Positions 53,888-63,800 of a stretch of 64,000 nt of DNA are shown here, piece after piece. The first letter of the stretch is position 1; each line of letters begins with the position of its first letter. The DNA comes from Shinella lacus (GTDB lineage: Bacteria; Pseudomonadota; Alphaproteobacteria; Rhizobiales; Rhizobiaceae): positions 429,117 through 493,116 of the forward strand of contig NZ_WHSB02000005.1 in assembly GCF_010994755.1 (NCBI RefSeq), given 5' to 3'. Both the position numbers and the translations under genes were made by a program. The notes beneath the pieces were generated by a model. The model was not told the DNA's origin and searched no databases. It saw only the letters and a program-made list of their open reading frames with translations.

Positions 53888-54452
53888 CGAGCCCGTCGAT
53901 GAGATCGGCGATGGCACCTTCGTAAGTTTTGCGGTCCGCGCCGGTCTCGATGGCGATCGCCGCGCGGTCGAAGGCAGCGGAGAGCATTTCCGTCAGCGCC
54001 TTGAGTGCTGCGGCATTCGCGCCTGCGCCGAGGAAATCCGCAAGCCCCACCCTTAGCGTGCCTTCCGCATTCTCCCGGTCGATCGCCACAACGCTTTCGA
54101 GGCCCAGCACGGCCGGCGCCTCCAAGAGGAGAAGCCGCGTGCGGCCGGGTGCCGCCATGGCATCGAAATAGGCGGACGCGCCGAGGAGCAGCGCCGCGCG
54201 GGGCGATGTACCCTCCAGCGCGACGCCCTCGATATGGGCGGCCACCGCCTCGCCTTCCCGCTCCAGCACGGCGCGGAAGAGCGCCTTCTTGTCCTCGAAA
54301 TGGTGGTAGAGGGCGCCGCGCGTCACGCCGGCCTCCGCCACGATGTCGGGCGTCGCCGTCTCCGCATAGCCCTTTTCCACGAAAAGCCGCCGCGCCGCCT
54401 CGATCAGAGCGAGGCGTGTCGCCTCCGTGCGTTCCTTGTTGCTGCGTGCCAT
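53877..54452 (-). CDS. TetR-family transcriptional repressor
   Basis: The 191-residue protein opens with a TetR HTH: ALIEAARRLFVEKGYAETAT, PDIVAEAGVTRGALYHHFED and KKALFRAVLEREGEAV. The ligand domain (residues 60-190) is unlike any that I know. Two palindromes sit between it and the divergent VOC gene, so it likely represses both. The downstream end overlaps nth. Confidence 0.92.
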   Translation of the reverse strand: MARSNKERTEATRLALIEAARRLFVEKGYAETATPDIVAEAGVTRGALYHHFEDKKALFRAVLEREGEAVAAHIEGVALEGTSPRAALLLGASAYFDAMAAPGRTRLLLLEAPAVLGLESVVAIDRENAEGTLRVGLADFLGAGANAAALKALTEMLSAAFDRAAIAIETGADRKTYEGAIADLIDGLVRA

Positions 54453-54463
54453 TTTTTACCTTT

Positions 54464-54515
54464 ACATACAAACTGTCTGTATGTTAATTGATAGAAACAT
54501 GCAGACTGTATGTTT
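54464..54515. promoter_or_regulatory. paired operator palindromes for the TetR regulator
   Basis: Two 21-base inverted repeats lie here: ACATACA-N7-TGTATGT at 54464-54484, and AAACATGCAG-A-CTGTATGTTT at 54495-54515 (one mismatched pair). They share ACAT/ATGT ends and are 31 bases apart centre to centre, about three helical turns. Confidence 0.7.
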
Positions 54516-54536
54516 ATTTTCACGAAAGGGAAAGAG

Positions 54537-54962
54537 ATGAAAACGACGAGCTATTATCCGGTGATCATGACCGACGACGTTGCCGGCACCGCCGCCTTCT
54601 ATGAAAAGCATTTCCGCTTCGAGGCGCTGTTCGACAGCGGCTGGTACATCCATCTCCAATCCCGCGAGGACGAGAAGGTGACGCTCGCCGTGCTCGACGG
54701 CAGCCACGCGACGATCCCCGCCGCCGGCCGCGGCAAGGTCTCGGGCCTGCTCCTGAACTTCGAGGTGGAGGATGTCGATGCGCTCTACGACGCGCTGCGC
54801 GCCGCCGACCTTCCCATCCTGCTCGACATCCGCGACGAGGATTTCGGCCAGCGCCATTTCATCACCGCCGATCCGAACGGCGTGCTGATCGACGTGATCA
54901 AGCCGATCCCGCCGAAGGGCGAGTATGTCGCGCTCTACGACGCGTCAGTTCTGCCGCAGTGA
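54537..54962 (+). CDS. VOC-superfamily (glyoxalase/bleomycin resistance-like) protein
   Basis: The 141-residue protein has two beta-alpha-beta-beta-beta units, opening with [20 protein letters not shown] and including [14 protein letters not shown] and [15 protein letters not shown]. Such proteins act as small metal-dependent enzymes or ligand-binding resistance proteins. ATG 54537 follows AGGGAAAGAG. Divergent control by the TetR protein suggests response to a toxic compound; the substrate is unknown. Confidence 0.85.
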   Translation: MKTTSYYPVIMTDDVAGTAAFYEKHFRFEALFDSGWYIHLQSREDEKVTLAVLDGSHATIPAAGRGKVSGLLLNFEVEDVDALYDALRAADLPILLDIRDEDFGQRHFITADPNGVLIDVIKPIPPKGEYVALYDASVLPQ

Positions 54963-55670
54963 GAAGCCGGAGTCCTTGCGGCTCAACGCCTTGTGGAGAT
55001 GCACCATGAGGCCGGCGGCAAACAGCGGCGTCAGCAGGTTGACGATAGGGATCGCCAGGAAGGCCGCGACCAGCAGGCCGGCGAGCAGCACCGTGGAGGC
55101 GTGTTTGGCCCGAAACAGCCGCGCCTCCGCGGGCGTGCGGTAGCGCATCGCCGCGAACTCGAAGAATTCCCGGCCGAGCAGGTAGCCGTTGACCAGGAAG
55201 AAGGCCACGAGGTTGACGCCCGGGATGAACAGCAGGAACAGCGCGATCAGGTTGCCGAGGATGACGATGCCCAGAAACTTGATCGAGCCCGAGATCGCCT
55301 GGCCGAGCGGCAGCGCCGTACCCGGCGGTTCCGCCGGATAGTCGCGCTTCTCGATGACCTCGGCGACGTCGTCGAGGAAGAAGCCGGCGATGATGGCCGT
55401 GACGGGTGCGAGCAGCAGCGCAAGACCCAGCGCCAGGCCGAGGCTCGCGATGATGCCGAAGACGAAGGTGAGCCAGCCCGCCCATTCCGGCAGGTCCGGC
55501 ATGACGGCGCCTTGCAGCCAGGGCCAGGCAAAGGCGACGAAGGTTTCCCGCAGGCCGAACCAGATGACGACGAGGGCAAGGACGGTGAGCCCGATGACCT
55601 TCCAGAACACGCCGCGCGTCTCCGGGGCGAAGAGGTTGGCAAGCGAGAGCCGGGCAGCGTGAAGGATCAT
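54945..55670 (-). CDS. EI24/CysZ-like integral membrane protein
   Basis: The 241-residue protein has four or five hydrophobic segments, with [17 protein letters not shown] at the start and [20 protein letters not shown] near residue 160, typical of the EI24 domain shared with the sulfate permease Cys[17 protein letters not shown] follows as in the family. AGGAG lies before ATG 55670. Its 3' end overlaps the VOC gene by 18 bases. Sulfate transport is possible but not shown. Confidence 0.85.
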   Translation of the reverse strand: MILHAARLSLANLFAPETRGVFWKVIGLTVLALVVIWFGLRETFVAFAWPWLQGAVMPDLPEWAGWLTFVFGIIASLGLALGLALLLAPVTAIIAGFFLDDVAEVIEKRDYPAEPPGTALPLGQAISGSIKFLGIVILGNLIALFLLFIPGVNLVAFFLVNGYLLGREFFEFAAMRYRTPAEARLFRAKHASTVLLAGLLVAAFLAIPIVNLLTPLFAAGLMVHLHKALSRKDSGFSLRQN

Positions 55671-55825
55671 CGAAAAACTCCTGTTCGTCTCGCATGTAGG
55701 GTGTGGAAAAGCGGGCGGCAAGGCAGGAGATCAGGGCGGCCCATTAAGCCCACGTTAAACGACCGCTCCTAGACTTTCGCCCACACGCACGCAGCCGTGC
55801 GTCTCAAGAAAACCAGGGAACCGTC

Positions 55826-57847
55826 ATGCGTAACGTCCGGATCAGCAGGCTCCTGCCCGCGCTCTTCGTCCTCATGGTCGTGCTGGGCGCGCTGCAAGGC
55901 GCCGTCGCCTTCCGCTCGCTCTCGACGATGACTGGCCATATCGAGCGCATCGGCACGGACCGCATGCCGCAGATGAGCTCGATCCTGCAATTGAGCCACG
56001 CCTTCTCGGAGCTCAACGCCACCTATTCCGAGCACCTCCTGTCGATGGACCCGGACGAGATCGTCCACATCGAGGCGCGCATCAAGGAGCGGGCGGACGC
56101 GTTTTCCGGCATGGTCGACAGCTACGGCGCCGCCAACACCGCGGACCCGGCTGCGACGGCCGAAATCGACGGCATCAAGGCGACGCTGAAGACCTATATC
56201 GACGATTCCGCCAAACTCATCCAGTTCTCCGCCATCGCCGCCAAGGGGCCGGCGCTGGAAGTCTACAAGGGGCCAATGCAGGCGAGCGCCGACGCGATCA
56301 CCACCGCCCTCAACGACCTCGTCGCCAGCACGCAGAAAGTCACCGAGGAGACGATCCTCTCGGCGCGCGGCGAAGAGGGTTCCGCCTTCGCGCTCACCTG
56401 GGCGTCGCTCGCCATTTCCATGGGCCTTGCGATTGCCGCGATCTTCCTGGTCAACCGCCGCGTGGTGAAGCCGCTGAACGGCCTCGGCGCCGCGATGAAG
56501 CGGCTGGCCGGCGGCGACACGGCCGTCACCATTCCCCATGCCGACCGCACCGACGAGATCGGCGAGATGGCCGGCACTGTTGCGATCTTCCGCGACAATG
56601 CCGCCGAACGCCAGCGCCTGGAGCGCCAGAGCGAGGACGACCGCCGCCACGCCGATGGCGAGCGCCAGGCCCGCGAGGCCGAGCGCACCCGCGACAGCGG
56701 CCGCGTGCAGGAGGCCGTCGCGAGCCTTGCCGATGCGCTCGGCCGGCTTGCCAGCGGCGACATGACCTGCCGCATCGAAAAACCCTTTGACGGCGACCTG
56801 GAGCGGCTGCGCGAGGATTTCAACGCCTCCGTCTCGCGCCTCAGCGACGCGCTGCGCGAAGTCGGCGAGAACGCCCGGGCGATCGATGCCGGCGCGAGCC
56901 AGATCCGCGCTGCCGCCGACGACCTCTCGCGCCGCACCGAGCAGCAGGCGGCCTCCGTCGAGGAGACGGCCGCCGCCCTTGAAGAGATCACCACCACGGT
57001 CAAGGATTCGACCCGCCGGGCGGAAGAGGCCGGCCAGCTCGTTGCCCGCACGCGCTCCGGCGCCGAAAAATCCGGCGAGATCGTGCGCCGCGCAGTTTCC
57101 GCCATGCAGGAGATCGAAAAGTCGTCGAGCGAGATCACCAACATCATCGGCGTCATCGACGACATCGCCTTCCAGACGAACCTCCTGGCGCTGAATGCCG
57201 GCGTGGAAGCGGCGCGCGCTGGCGAGGCCGGCAAGGGCTTTGCGGTCGTGGCGCAGGAGGTGCGGGAGCTTGCCCAGCGCTCGGCCAAGGCCGCCAAGGA
57301 GATCAAGGCGCTGATCACCACGTCCGGAGAGCAGGTGCGCACCGGCGTGTCGCTGGTCGGCGATACGGGGCGCTCGCTCCAGACGATCGTCACCGAAGTG
57401 CAGGAGATCAACAGCCACGTCGCGGCCATCGTCGAGGCCGCGCGCGAACAGTCAACCGGGCTTCAGGAAATCAACACCGCCGTCAACACCATGGACCAGG
57501 GTACGCAGAAGAATGCCGCGATGGTCGAGGAGACGACGGCGGCAAGCCATGGCCTCGCCTCCGAGGTGCAGGCGCTCAACGCGCTGATCGGCCGCTTCAA
57601 CGTCGGCGGCAGCGCCGCCGCCGGCCGCACCGTGCACGCCCCGCATCTCCACATCGTACCCTCCACGCCGGCCCCTGCCCCGGCCCCGGCGGTCGCCCGC
57701 AAGTCACCCGGCCAGTGGAACGTCAAGCCGGCCAACACCGCATCGCGCCCCGTCGGCTCACCGGCGCTCGCGCTCAGCGAAAAGCTTGCCGGCGCGCTCG
57801 GCGTGCGGCAGGAAAAGGGCAGTGACGGGGACTGGGAAGAGTTTTGA
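55826..57847 (+). CDS. methyl-accepting chemotaxis protein
   Basis: The 673-residue receptor has an N-terminal membrane helix ([20 protein letters not shown]), a four-helix-bundle periplasmic domain (residues about 40-185), a second helix ([15 protein letters not shown]) and tandem HAMP regions ([20 protein letters not shown]). The signalling domain shows the hairpin tip [20 protein letters not shown] and [20 protein letters not shown]. The last residues DWEEF resemble the CheR/CheB tether pentapeptide NWETF. The ligand is unknown. Confidence 0.94.
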   Translation: MRNVRISRLLPALFVLMVVLGALQGAVAFRSLSTMTGHIERIGTDRMPQMSSILQLSHAFSELNATYSEHLLSMDPDEIVHIEARIKERADAFSGMVDSYGAANTADPAATAEIDGIKATLKTYIDDSAKLIQFSAIAAKGPALEVYKGPMQASADAITTALNDLVASTQKVTEETILSARGEEGSAFALTWASLAISMGLAIAAIFLVNRRVVKPLNGLGAAMKRLAGGDTAVTIPHADRTDEIGEMAGTVAIFRDNAAERQRLERQSEDDRRHADGERQAREAERTRDSGRVQEAVASLADALGRLASGDMTCRIEKPFDGDLERLREDFNASVSRLSDALREVGENARAIDAGASQIRAAADDLSRRTEQQAASVEETAAALEEITTTVKDSTRRAEEAGQLVARTRSGAEKSGEIVRRAVSAMQEIEKSSSEITNIIGVIDDIAFQTNLLALNAGVEAARAGEAGKGFAVVAQEVRELAQRSAKAAKEIKALITTSGEQVRTGVSLVGDTGRSLQTIVTEVQEINSHVAAIVEAAREQSTGLQEINTAVNTMDQGTQKNAAMVEETTAASHGLASEVQALNALIGRFNVGGSAAAGRTVHAPHLHIVPSTPAPAPAPAVARKSPGQWNVKPANTASRPVGSPALALSEKLAGALGVRQEKGSDGDWEEF

Positions 57848-57882
57848 GACGGGGCTGAAGCTGGATCGGCAGCGCGCCTAAC

Positions 57883-57965
57883 CTCTCCTCCGTCATGGTC
57901 GGGCTTGACCCGACCATCCACGCCACGGGTGCCGCCTGGATCCTCGGGTCAAGCCCGAGGATGAC
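57883..57965 (+). repeat. two-hairpin intergenic repeat, copy 3
   Basis: The same element as at 51.5 kb and in the same orientation, with the two palindromes intact and a different spacer (CACGCCACGGGTGCCGCC). It lies in the convergent gap between the chemoreceptor and epmB. Confidence 0.88.
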
Positions 57966-58009
57966 GTTGAGGGTGGAGAGACGTCCGCGAAAAAAGCTCC
58001 GCGCTGGCG

Positions 58010-59071
58010 TTAAGCCCCGCCCTCTTCCGGCGAATAAAGATGCGTCTCGCCGCGGAAATCGCGCACGCGAAAACAGCCGTCGTCCGCCTCTTCGACGGCG
58101 CGCGAATCTGCCCGGACCTTGCCGTGGCCACCCGGTATATCGAGGATGTAGCTCGGCTGGCAGAGGCCGGAGACGCGGCCGCGCAGGCTTTCCACCAGCG
58201 CCCGGCCCTCGGCGAGCGTCAGGCGGAAATGCGAGGTGCCCGGCGCCAGGTCGGGATGGTGCAGGTAATAGGGTTTGACGCGGTTTTCGACGAAGGTTCG
58301 CATCAGCTCCGCCAGCACCGCCGCATCGTCGTTGACGCCCTTCAACAGCACCGTCTGGCTGATCATCACCAGGCCGGCATCGACGATGCGGGCGATGGCG
58401 GCGCGGGCGTCAGTGGTGAATTCGCGGGGATGGTTGGCGTGGAGCGCCACATAGGTCGTCTTGCCCGAGGCCTTCAGCGCCGCGATGAGGGCGGCATCCA
58501 CCCGGGCCGGATCGACCGCCGGTACGCGGGTGTGGAAGCGCACGATCTTCACATGCGGGATTTCCGCCAGCCGCTCCATGATGGCGTGCAGGCGGCGCGG
58601 CGAGAGCACGAGCGGATCGCCGCCCGTCAGGATCACTTCCCAGATCTCCGGCCGTTCGGCGATATAGGCGATCGCCGCATCGAGCGCTGCCGGCGACAGC
58701 GTGCCGAGGCCCTCCGGCCCAACCATTTCGCGGCGGAAGCAGAAGCGGCAATAGACCGGGCAGACATGCACGGCCTTCAGCAGCACGCGATCGGGATAGC
58801 GGTGCACGATGCCCTCGACGGGACTGTGCGCGAGATCGCCGATCGGGTCGGCGCGCTCCTCCGGCAGGGTCACGAGTTCGGCCGCATCGGGAACGAATTG
58901 GCGGGCGATCGGATCGAGCGGGTCGTCACGATCGATCAGCGCGGCGAGCGACGGGGTGATGGCGACCGTGTAGCCTTCGGCGACGGCACGCGCTTCCGCG
59001 CGCTTCTCCTCCGCGACAAGGCCGGCCTCGAAGAATTCAGCGACCGTCGTCAGGCTTCTGGCCGCCGTCAT
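58010..59071 (-). CDS. epmB: EpmB, lysine 2,3-aminomutase-like radical SAM enzyme
   Basis: EpmB turns (S)-alpha-lysine into (R)-beta-lysine for EF-P modification. The 353-residue protein has the radical SAM cysteines C104, C108 and C111 in VHVCPVYCRFCFRREMVG, the SAM loop ILTGGDPLVLS, and YYLHHPDLAPGTSHFRL. It lies downstream of epmA (ATGA overlap) and divergent from efp, which settles EpmB over a catabolic KamA. Confidence 0.93.
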   Translation of the reverse strand: MTAARSLTTVAEFFEAGLVAEEKRAEARAVAEGYTVAITPSLAALIDRDDPLDPIARQFVPDAAELVTLPEERADPIGDLAHSPVEGIVHRYPDRVLLKAVHVCPVYCRFCFRREMVGPEGLGTLSPAALDAAIAYIAERPEIWEVILTGGDPLVLSPRRLHAIMERLAEIPHVKIVRFHTRVPAVDPARVDAALIAALKASGKTTYVALHANHPREFTTDARAAIARIVDAGLVMISQTVLLKGVNDDAAVLAELMRTFVENRVKPYYLHHPDLAPGTSHFRLTLAEGRALVESLRGRVSGLCQPSYILDIPGGHGKVRADSRAVEEADDGCFRVRDFRGETHLYSPEEGGA

Positions 59072-60132
59072 GGTGCCGTCTCCGCGACGGGCGCCCAGAT
59101 CACCTGGTCGATGCGCGACGCCCCCGTCGCCAGCATGACCAGCCGGTCGAAGCCGAGCGCAATGCCGCTTGCTTCCGGCATGAGGGCAAGGGCGGCCAGA
59201 AAATCCTCGTCGAGCGGATAGGTCTCGCCGTAGACGCGCGCCTTCTCCGCCATTTCCAGCTCGAAGCGCCGGCGCTGTTCGGCGGCGTCCGTCAGTTCAC
59301 CGAAGGCATTGGCCAGCTCCACGCCGCAGGCATAGAGCTCGAAGCGCTCGGCGACGCGGCGGTCGTGCAGCGCGGGGCGGGCAAGGGCAGCCTCGGCGAC
59401 CGGATATTCGCACAGGATGGTGGCGCGGCCGAAGCCGAGTTCGGGCTCCACCTTCTCCACCAGCACGCGGCTAAAGAGGTCTGCCCAGGTGTCATCCTGC
59501 GCCACGCGCAGGCCGGCGGTCCGCATGGCCGCGGCAAGGCGCTCCCGGTCGGTCGACCCGTCCGGATCGATCGAGGCGAGCAGGTCGATGCCCGCATGGC
59601 GCCGGAAAGCGTCCGCCACCGTCAGCCGTTCCGGTGCGAGCGCCGGATCGCAGGTGGCACCACGATAAGCGAGCGCCGATGCGCCCGTGATCTCTGCGGC
59701 GAGCGCGAGCATCTCCGCGCAATCCGCCATCAGCACGTCATAGGCCTCGCCCGCCCGATACCATTCCAGCATGGTGAATTCCGGATGGTGCAGCGGCCCG
59801 CGCTCGCGGTTGCGATAGACATGGGCGAAGCAGGCGATGCGCGTTTCGCCGGCGGCCAGCAGCTTCTTGCAGGCGAATTCCGGCGAGGTGTGCAGGTAGA
59901 GCGGCGTCTTCGTGCCCGAATGGCCGATCGCGGCGGTCTCGAAGGCGTGCAGGTGTGCCTCGTTGCCGGGCGAGACCTGCAGCGTCGCCGTATCCACCTC
60001 GACGAAATCGCGCGCCGCAAACCAGCTGCGCAAGGCCGCCTGAATGCGACCCCGCGCCATCAGGAACGGCCGGCGGTCGGCGTGCACGTCGGGCGTCCAC
60101 CAGGGCGAGGGTTTTTGGCTTGTGGCACTCAT
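59068..60132 (-). CDS. epmA: EpmA, EF-P beta-lysyltransferase
   Basis: EpmA is a truncated class II lysyl-tRNA synthetase without anticodon-binding domain that ligates beta-lysine to EF-P. The protein of about 354 residues has VSPGNEAHLHAFETAAIG, motif 2 VYRNRERGPLHHPEFTMLEW and motif 3 GIALGFDRLVMLATGASRID. ATG 60132 is chosen; a longer frame from 60342 is not credible. Efp lies divergently 151 bases away. Confidence 0.93.
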   Translation of the reverse strand: MSATSQKPSPWWTPDVHADRRPFLMARGRIQAALRSWFAARDFVEVDTATLQVSPGNEAHLHAFETAAIGHSGTKTPLYLHTSPEFACKKLLAAGETRIACFAHVYRNRERGPLHHPEFTMLEWYRAGEAYDVLMADCAEMLALAAEITGASALAYRGATCDPALAPERLTVADAFRRHAGIDLLASIDPDGSTDRERLAAAMRTAGLRVAQDDTWADLFSRVLVEKVEPELGFGRATILCEYPVAEAALARPALHDRRVAERFELYACGVELANAFGELTDAAEQRRRFELEMAEKARVYGETYPLDEDFLAALALMPEASGIALGFDRLVMLATGASRIDQVIWAPVAETAP

Positions 60133-60283
60133 GTGACAGGTTTCTTCGGCCATGCCGGCGGACAGACTGGTCTTTTGCCGGAATATAGGATAGTTGCGGC
60201 CCCGAATACGCTTTTCAGCGCGCGGGGAAGACGTCTCAAGGCGGTCCTCTACGACGCGCTCCATCCAGTTACAAGGAAGACTT

Positions 60284-60853
60284 ATGGTAAAGATCATCGC
60301 CTCTTCCGTCCGCAAGGGCAATGTCCTCGACGTCGACGGCAAGCTCTATGTCGTGCTGACGGCGCAGAACTTCCACCCGGGCAAGGGCACGCCGGTCACC
60401 CAGGTCGATATGCGCCGCATCTCCGACGGCGTGAAGGTCTCCGAACGCTACCGCACGACCGAGCAGGTCGAACGCGCCTTCGTCGAGGACCGCGAGCACA
60501 ACTTCCTCTACGAGGACGGCGACGGCTACCACTTCATGAACCCGGAGAGCTACGACCAGCTCACCATGTCCCACGAGGACATCGGCGACCTGAAGGCCTA
60601 CCTCCAGGAAGGCATGACGGTCATCCTTTCGGTGCATGAAGGCGTGGCTATCGCCATCGACCTGCCGCGCCACGTCACGCTCGAGATCATGGAGACCGAA
60701 CCGGTCGTCAAGGGCCAGACGGCGTCCTCCTCTTACAAGCCGGCGATCCTGTCGAACGGCGTTCGCACGCTGGTGCCGCCGCATATTTCCGCCGGCACGC
60801 GCGTCGTCATCGCCACCGAAGACGGTTCCTACGTGGAACGCGCCAAGGACTGA
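60284..60853 (+). CDS. efp: translation elongation factor P
   Basis: EF-P relieves ribosome stalling at consecutive prolines. The 189-residue protein has all three domains: [19 protein letters not shown], the modification loop [12 protein letters not shown] and the C-terminal [20 protein letters not shown]. Lys34 sits at the site that EpmA modifies in E. coli, consistent with the divergent epmA-epmB pair. AAGGAAG stands before ATG 60284. A strong terminator follows. Confidence 0.96.
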   Translation: MVKIIASSVRKGNVLDVDGKLYVVLTAQNFHPGKGTPVTQVDMRRISDGVKVSERYRTTEQVERAFVEDREHNFLYEDGDGYHFMNPESYDQLTMSHEDIGDLKAYLQEGMTVILSVHEGVAIAIDLPRHVTLEIMETEPVVKGQTASSSYKPAILSNGVRTLVPPHISAGTRVVIATEDGSYVERAKD

Positions 60854-60873
60854 TCCGCCCTCGCGGAGATCAA

Positions 60874-60912
60874 AGCCGCCCGCCGGAAACGGCCGGGCGG
60901 CTTTTTTCTTTC
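60874..60912 (+). terminator. rho-independent terminator after efp
   Basis: GCCGCCCGCC and GGCCGGGCGGC form a GC-rich stem around GGAAAC (60875-60901), followed by TTTTTTCTTTC. Confidence 0.88.
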
Positions 60913-61032
60913 AACTTCCGCAAAATCCGTTAAGACCGACTCCCGGCTCTTACCATTTTTTTTGACGCATGCCGTTATCGCAAAACCGCTATACACTTTT
61001 GCGCGGCAAGCTTACGGAGACGGGAATCCCGA

Positions 61033-62025
61033 ATGACCAAATTCGACGTGCTGACGGTCGGCAATGCCATCGTCGATATCATCGCGCGCTGCGATGAGAA
61101 CTTCATCACGCACAACGGCATCATCAAGGGCGCGATGAACCTGATCGACACCGATCGGGCGGAACTGCTCTATTCCCGCATGGGCCCCGCGCTCGAAGCC
61201 TCCGGCGGCAGCGCCGGCAACACCGCCTCCGGTGTCGCAAGCTTCGGCGGACGGGCCGCCTATTTCGGCAAGGTCGCCGACGACCAGCTCGGCGAGATCT
61301 TCATCCACGATATCCGCGCCCAGGGCGTGCATTTCGAGACCAGGCCGCTCGGCGGCACCCCGCCCACCGCCCGCTCGATGATTTTCGTCACACCCGATGG
61401 CGAGCGCTCGATGAACACCTATCTCGGCGCCTGCGTGGAGCTCGGGCCGGAGGACGTGGAAGAGCATGTCGTCGCCGAGGCCAAGGTCACCTATTTCGAG
61501 GGATATCTCTGGGATCCGCCCCGCGCCAAGGACGCCATCCGCGAATGCGCCCGCATCGCGCATGCCCATGGCCGCGAAGTGTCGATGACACTGTCCGACA
61601 GTTTCTGCGTGCACCGCTACCGCGGCGAATTCCTGGATCTCATGCGCTCCGGCACCGTCGACATCGTCTTTGCCAACAAGGCGGAAGTGCTGGCGCTCTA
61701 CGAGACGGAGGATTTCGAGGAAGCTCTGACGCGCATCGCGCAGGATTGCCGACTGGCGGCCGTGACGATGAGCGAAGAAGGCTCGATCGTGCTGACCAAG
61801 GGCGAGCGCACCCGGGTGGAGGCGATCAGCATTCCGAGCGTGGTCGACACGACGGGCGCCGGCGATCTCTATGCCGCCGGCTTCCTGTACGGTTATACGG
61901 CGGGGCGTTCGCTTGCCGATTGCGGCAAGCTCGGCAGCCTGGCCGCCGGCCTCGTCATCCAGCAGGTCGGCCCGCGGCCGCTCCTGTCGCTGGCGGATGA
62001 AGCAAAGAAGGCCGGTCTTATTTGA
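61033..62025 (+). CDS. PfkB-family kinase, adenosine kinase-like
   Basis: The 330-residue kinase has a PfkB fold: DVLTVGNAIVDIIARCDENF at the N-terminus, GGSAGNTASGVASFGGRAA near residue 58, and the active-site VVDTTGAGDLYAAGFLYG (Asp near 281). The order and length match the adenosine kinase branch common in alphaproteobacteria, which would return adenosine to AMP. A sugar kinase is not excluded. Confidence 0.9.
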   Translation: MTKFDVLTVGNAIVDIIARCDENFITHNGIIKGAMNLIDTDRAELLYSRMGPALEASGGSAGNTASGVASFGGRAAYFGKVADDQLGEIFIHDIRAQGVHFETRPLGGTPPTARSMIFVTPDGERSMNTYLGACVELGPEDVEEHVVAEAKVTYFEGYLWDPPRAKDAIRECARIAHAHGREVSMTLSDSFCVHRYRGEFLDLMRSGTVDIVFANKAEVLALYETEDFEEALTRIAQDCRLAAVTMSEEGSIVLTKGERTRVEAISIPSVVDTTGAGDLYAAGFLYGYTAGRSLADCGKLGSLAAGLVIQQVGPRPLLSLADEAKKAGLI

Positions 62026-62557
62026 AGGCTTCGCCCGGATAGGCGCCCCAGATCTCGTTCTGCGAGACCCAGCCTGCCGTGCCGTCCACTTCGGCGCGGC
62101 ACCAGTCGCCATTGCATTCGCCGACCTTGACGACGACGCCCGGCTGGATCTTGGCGACGAGCGAGCTATTGGCCAGGGCCTCGCGGCGCATGTTGACGTA
62201 GATGTCCTCGCCCTTGCCGCGCATCCACGGTGCCGTCACGGCGGTGCGCTCGCCCGAAAGCAGCGCCTGGTTCACCCAGCCTTCCGTGCCGTCGGCATCG
62301 CGCACGCGGCGCCAGTTGTCATATTCCTGGATGATTTCGACCGGCACGCCGGACTTGAGATAACGCCAGGCGACGGCATAATCGACGCTCGGGCCGACGC
62401 GGAGATTGACGCTCTTGGCCTTGAGGCTGACGAAGCGCGGCAGCGGCAGGCCGCTCGGGCCTTTTGCCGCCTGGGCATGGGCGAGCGAGAGGCCGGCGAC
62501 CGACACGATGACGCCGGCAAGGGCAGCAAGGCTGAGACGGACGACGAGGTTACGCAT
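62018..62557 (-). CDS. exported SH3-domain protein
   Basis: The 179-residue protein has a signal peptide (NLVVRLSLAALAGVIVSVAG, ending AHAQ) and two bacterial SH3 modules: AKSVNLRVGPSVDYAVAWRY with NWRRVRDADGTEGWV, and YVNMRREALANSSLVAKIQP with GTAGWVSQNEIWG. Such proteins bind peptidoglycan or partner enzymes. I start at ATG 62557 rather than 62587. Its end overlaps the convergent kinase gene by eight bases. Confidence 0.87.
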   Translation of the reverse strand: MRNLVVRLSLAALAGVIVSVAGLSLAHAQAAKGPSGLPLPRFVSLKAKSVNLRVGPSVDYAVAWRYLKSGVPVEIIQEYDNWRRVRDADGTEGWVNQALLSGERTAVTAPWMRGKGEDIYVNMRREALANSSLVAKIQPGVVVKVGECNGDWCRAEVDGTAGWVSQNEIWGAYPGEAFK

Positions 62558-62738
62558 GGAAAATCCGTTCGAAACTGTAGAGGGCATCAGGCTGCCTTGC
62601 CGGCGCGACGTGGCAAATCGCGGGGACCGCCAAGAGGGCGGATTGTCTTCGCGACCGGGTCTGGTAGAAAATGCCCCTGATGAAGCAATCCTTGCCCAAC
62701 TTGGTTAAGGACCCGTCAACAGGACGCCGGAACATCCC

Positions 62739-63743
62739 ATGACCCAGAAGAAAAAACCGAAGGTCTACATCACCCGCCGCCTGCCCGAGGTCGTGGAGAC
62801 CCGGATGCGCGAACTGTTCGACGCGGAACTCAACATCGACGACACGCCGCGCACCCAGCCCGAGCTCGTCGCCGCCGTGAAATCGGCGGACGTCCTGGTG
62901 CCGACGCTGACCGATCGCATCGACGCGGCCCTCATCGAACAGGCGGGGCCGCAGCTCAAGCTGATCGCCTGCTTTTCCAACGGCGTCGACAATGTCGACG
63001 TCGAGGCTGCCGCCAAGCGCGGCATCACCGTCACCAACACGCCGAACGTCCTGACCGAGGATACGGCCGACATGACGATGGCGCTGATCCTCGCCGCCCC
63101 GCGCCGGCTTGCCGAAGGTGCGCGCATCCTGACGGATCGCAAGGGCGAATGGGCCGGCTGGTCGCCGACGTGGATGCTCGGCCGCCGCATCTGGGGAAAA
63201 CGGCTCGGCATCGTCGGCATGGGCCGCATCGGCACCGCCGTCGCGCGCCGCGCCAAGGCCTTCGGCCTCTCCATTCACTACCACAACCGCCACCGCGTGC
63301 GCCCGGACACGGAAGACGCGCTGGAAGCGACCTATTGGGATAGCCTCGACCAGATGCTCGCCCGCGTCGACATCGTCTCGGTCAACTGCCCCTCGACGCC
63401 CGCAACCTTCCACCTGCTCTCCGCCCGCAGGCTGGAGCTGATGCAGCCGACGAGCTACATCGTCAACACGGCGCGCGGCGGCATCATCGACGAGACGGCG
63501 CTGATCAAATGCCTGCGAGAGGGCAAGATCGCCGGCGCCGGCCTCGACGTGTTCGAGAACGAGCCGGCGGTCAACCCGAAGCTCCTGAAGCTTGCGACGG
63601 AAGGCAAGGTCGTGCTGCTGCCGCATATGAGCTCGGCAACGCTCGAAGGCCGCATCGACATGGGCGAGAAGGTGGTGATCAACATCCGCACCTTCTTCGA
63701 CGGCCACCGCCCGCCGGACCGCGTGCTGCCGGGGCGGGTTTAA
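62739..63743 (+). CDS. D-2-hydroxyacid dehydrogenase, glyoxylate reductase-like
   Basis: The 334-residue enzyme has IACFSNGVDNVDVEAAAKRG, the NAD(P) loop LGIVGMGRIGTAVARRAKAF, VNTARGGIIDETAL (catalytic Arg region), GLDVFENEP (Glu) and LLPHMSSAT (His). These match glyoxylate/hydroxypyruvate reductases of the GyaR type. Together with ghrA it gives two such enzymes in the window. Confidence 0.9.
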   Translation: MTQKKKPKVYITRRLPEVVETRMRELFDAELNIDDTPRTQPELVAAVKSADVLVPTLTDRIDAALIEQAGPQLKLIACFSNGVDNVDVEAAAKRGITVTNTPNVLTEDTADMTMALILAAPRRLAEGARILTDRKGEWAGWSPTWMLGRRIWGKRLGIVGMGRIGTAVARRAKAFGLSIHYHNRHRVRPDTEDALEATYWDSLDQMLARVDIVSVNCPSTPATFHLLSARRLELMQPTSYIVNTARGGIIDETALIKCLREGKIAGAGLDVFENEPAVNPKLLKLATEGKVVLLPHMSSATLEGRIDMGEKVVINIRTFFDGHRPPDRVLPGRV

Positions 63744-63776
63744 CCCGTAGATACCCCCCTCTGCCCTGCCGGGCAT

Positions 63777-63800
63777 CTCCCCCTCAAGGGGGAGTGTTCA
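63777..63800. repeat. short palindrome at the transposase boundary
   Basis: CTCCCCCTCAAGGGGGAG (63777-63794) is a perfect palindrome of a type frequent between rhizobial genes, preceded by CTGCCCTGCCGGGCAT. The transposase-bearing element starts just past it. Confidence 0.4.
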
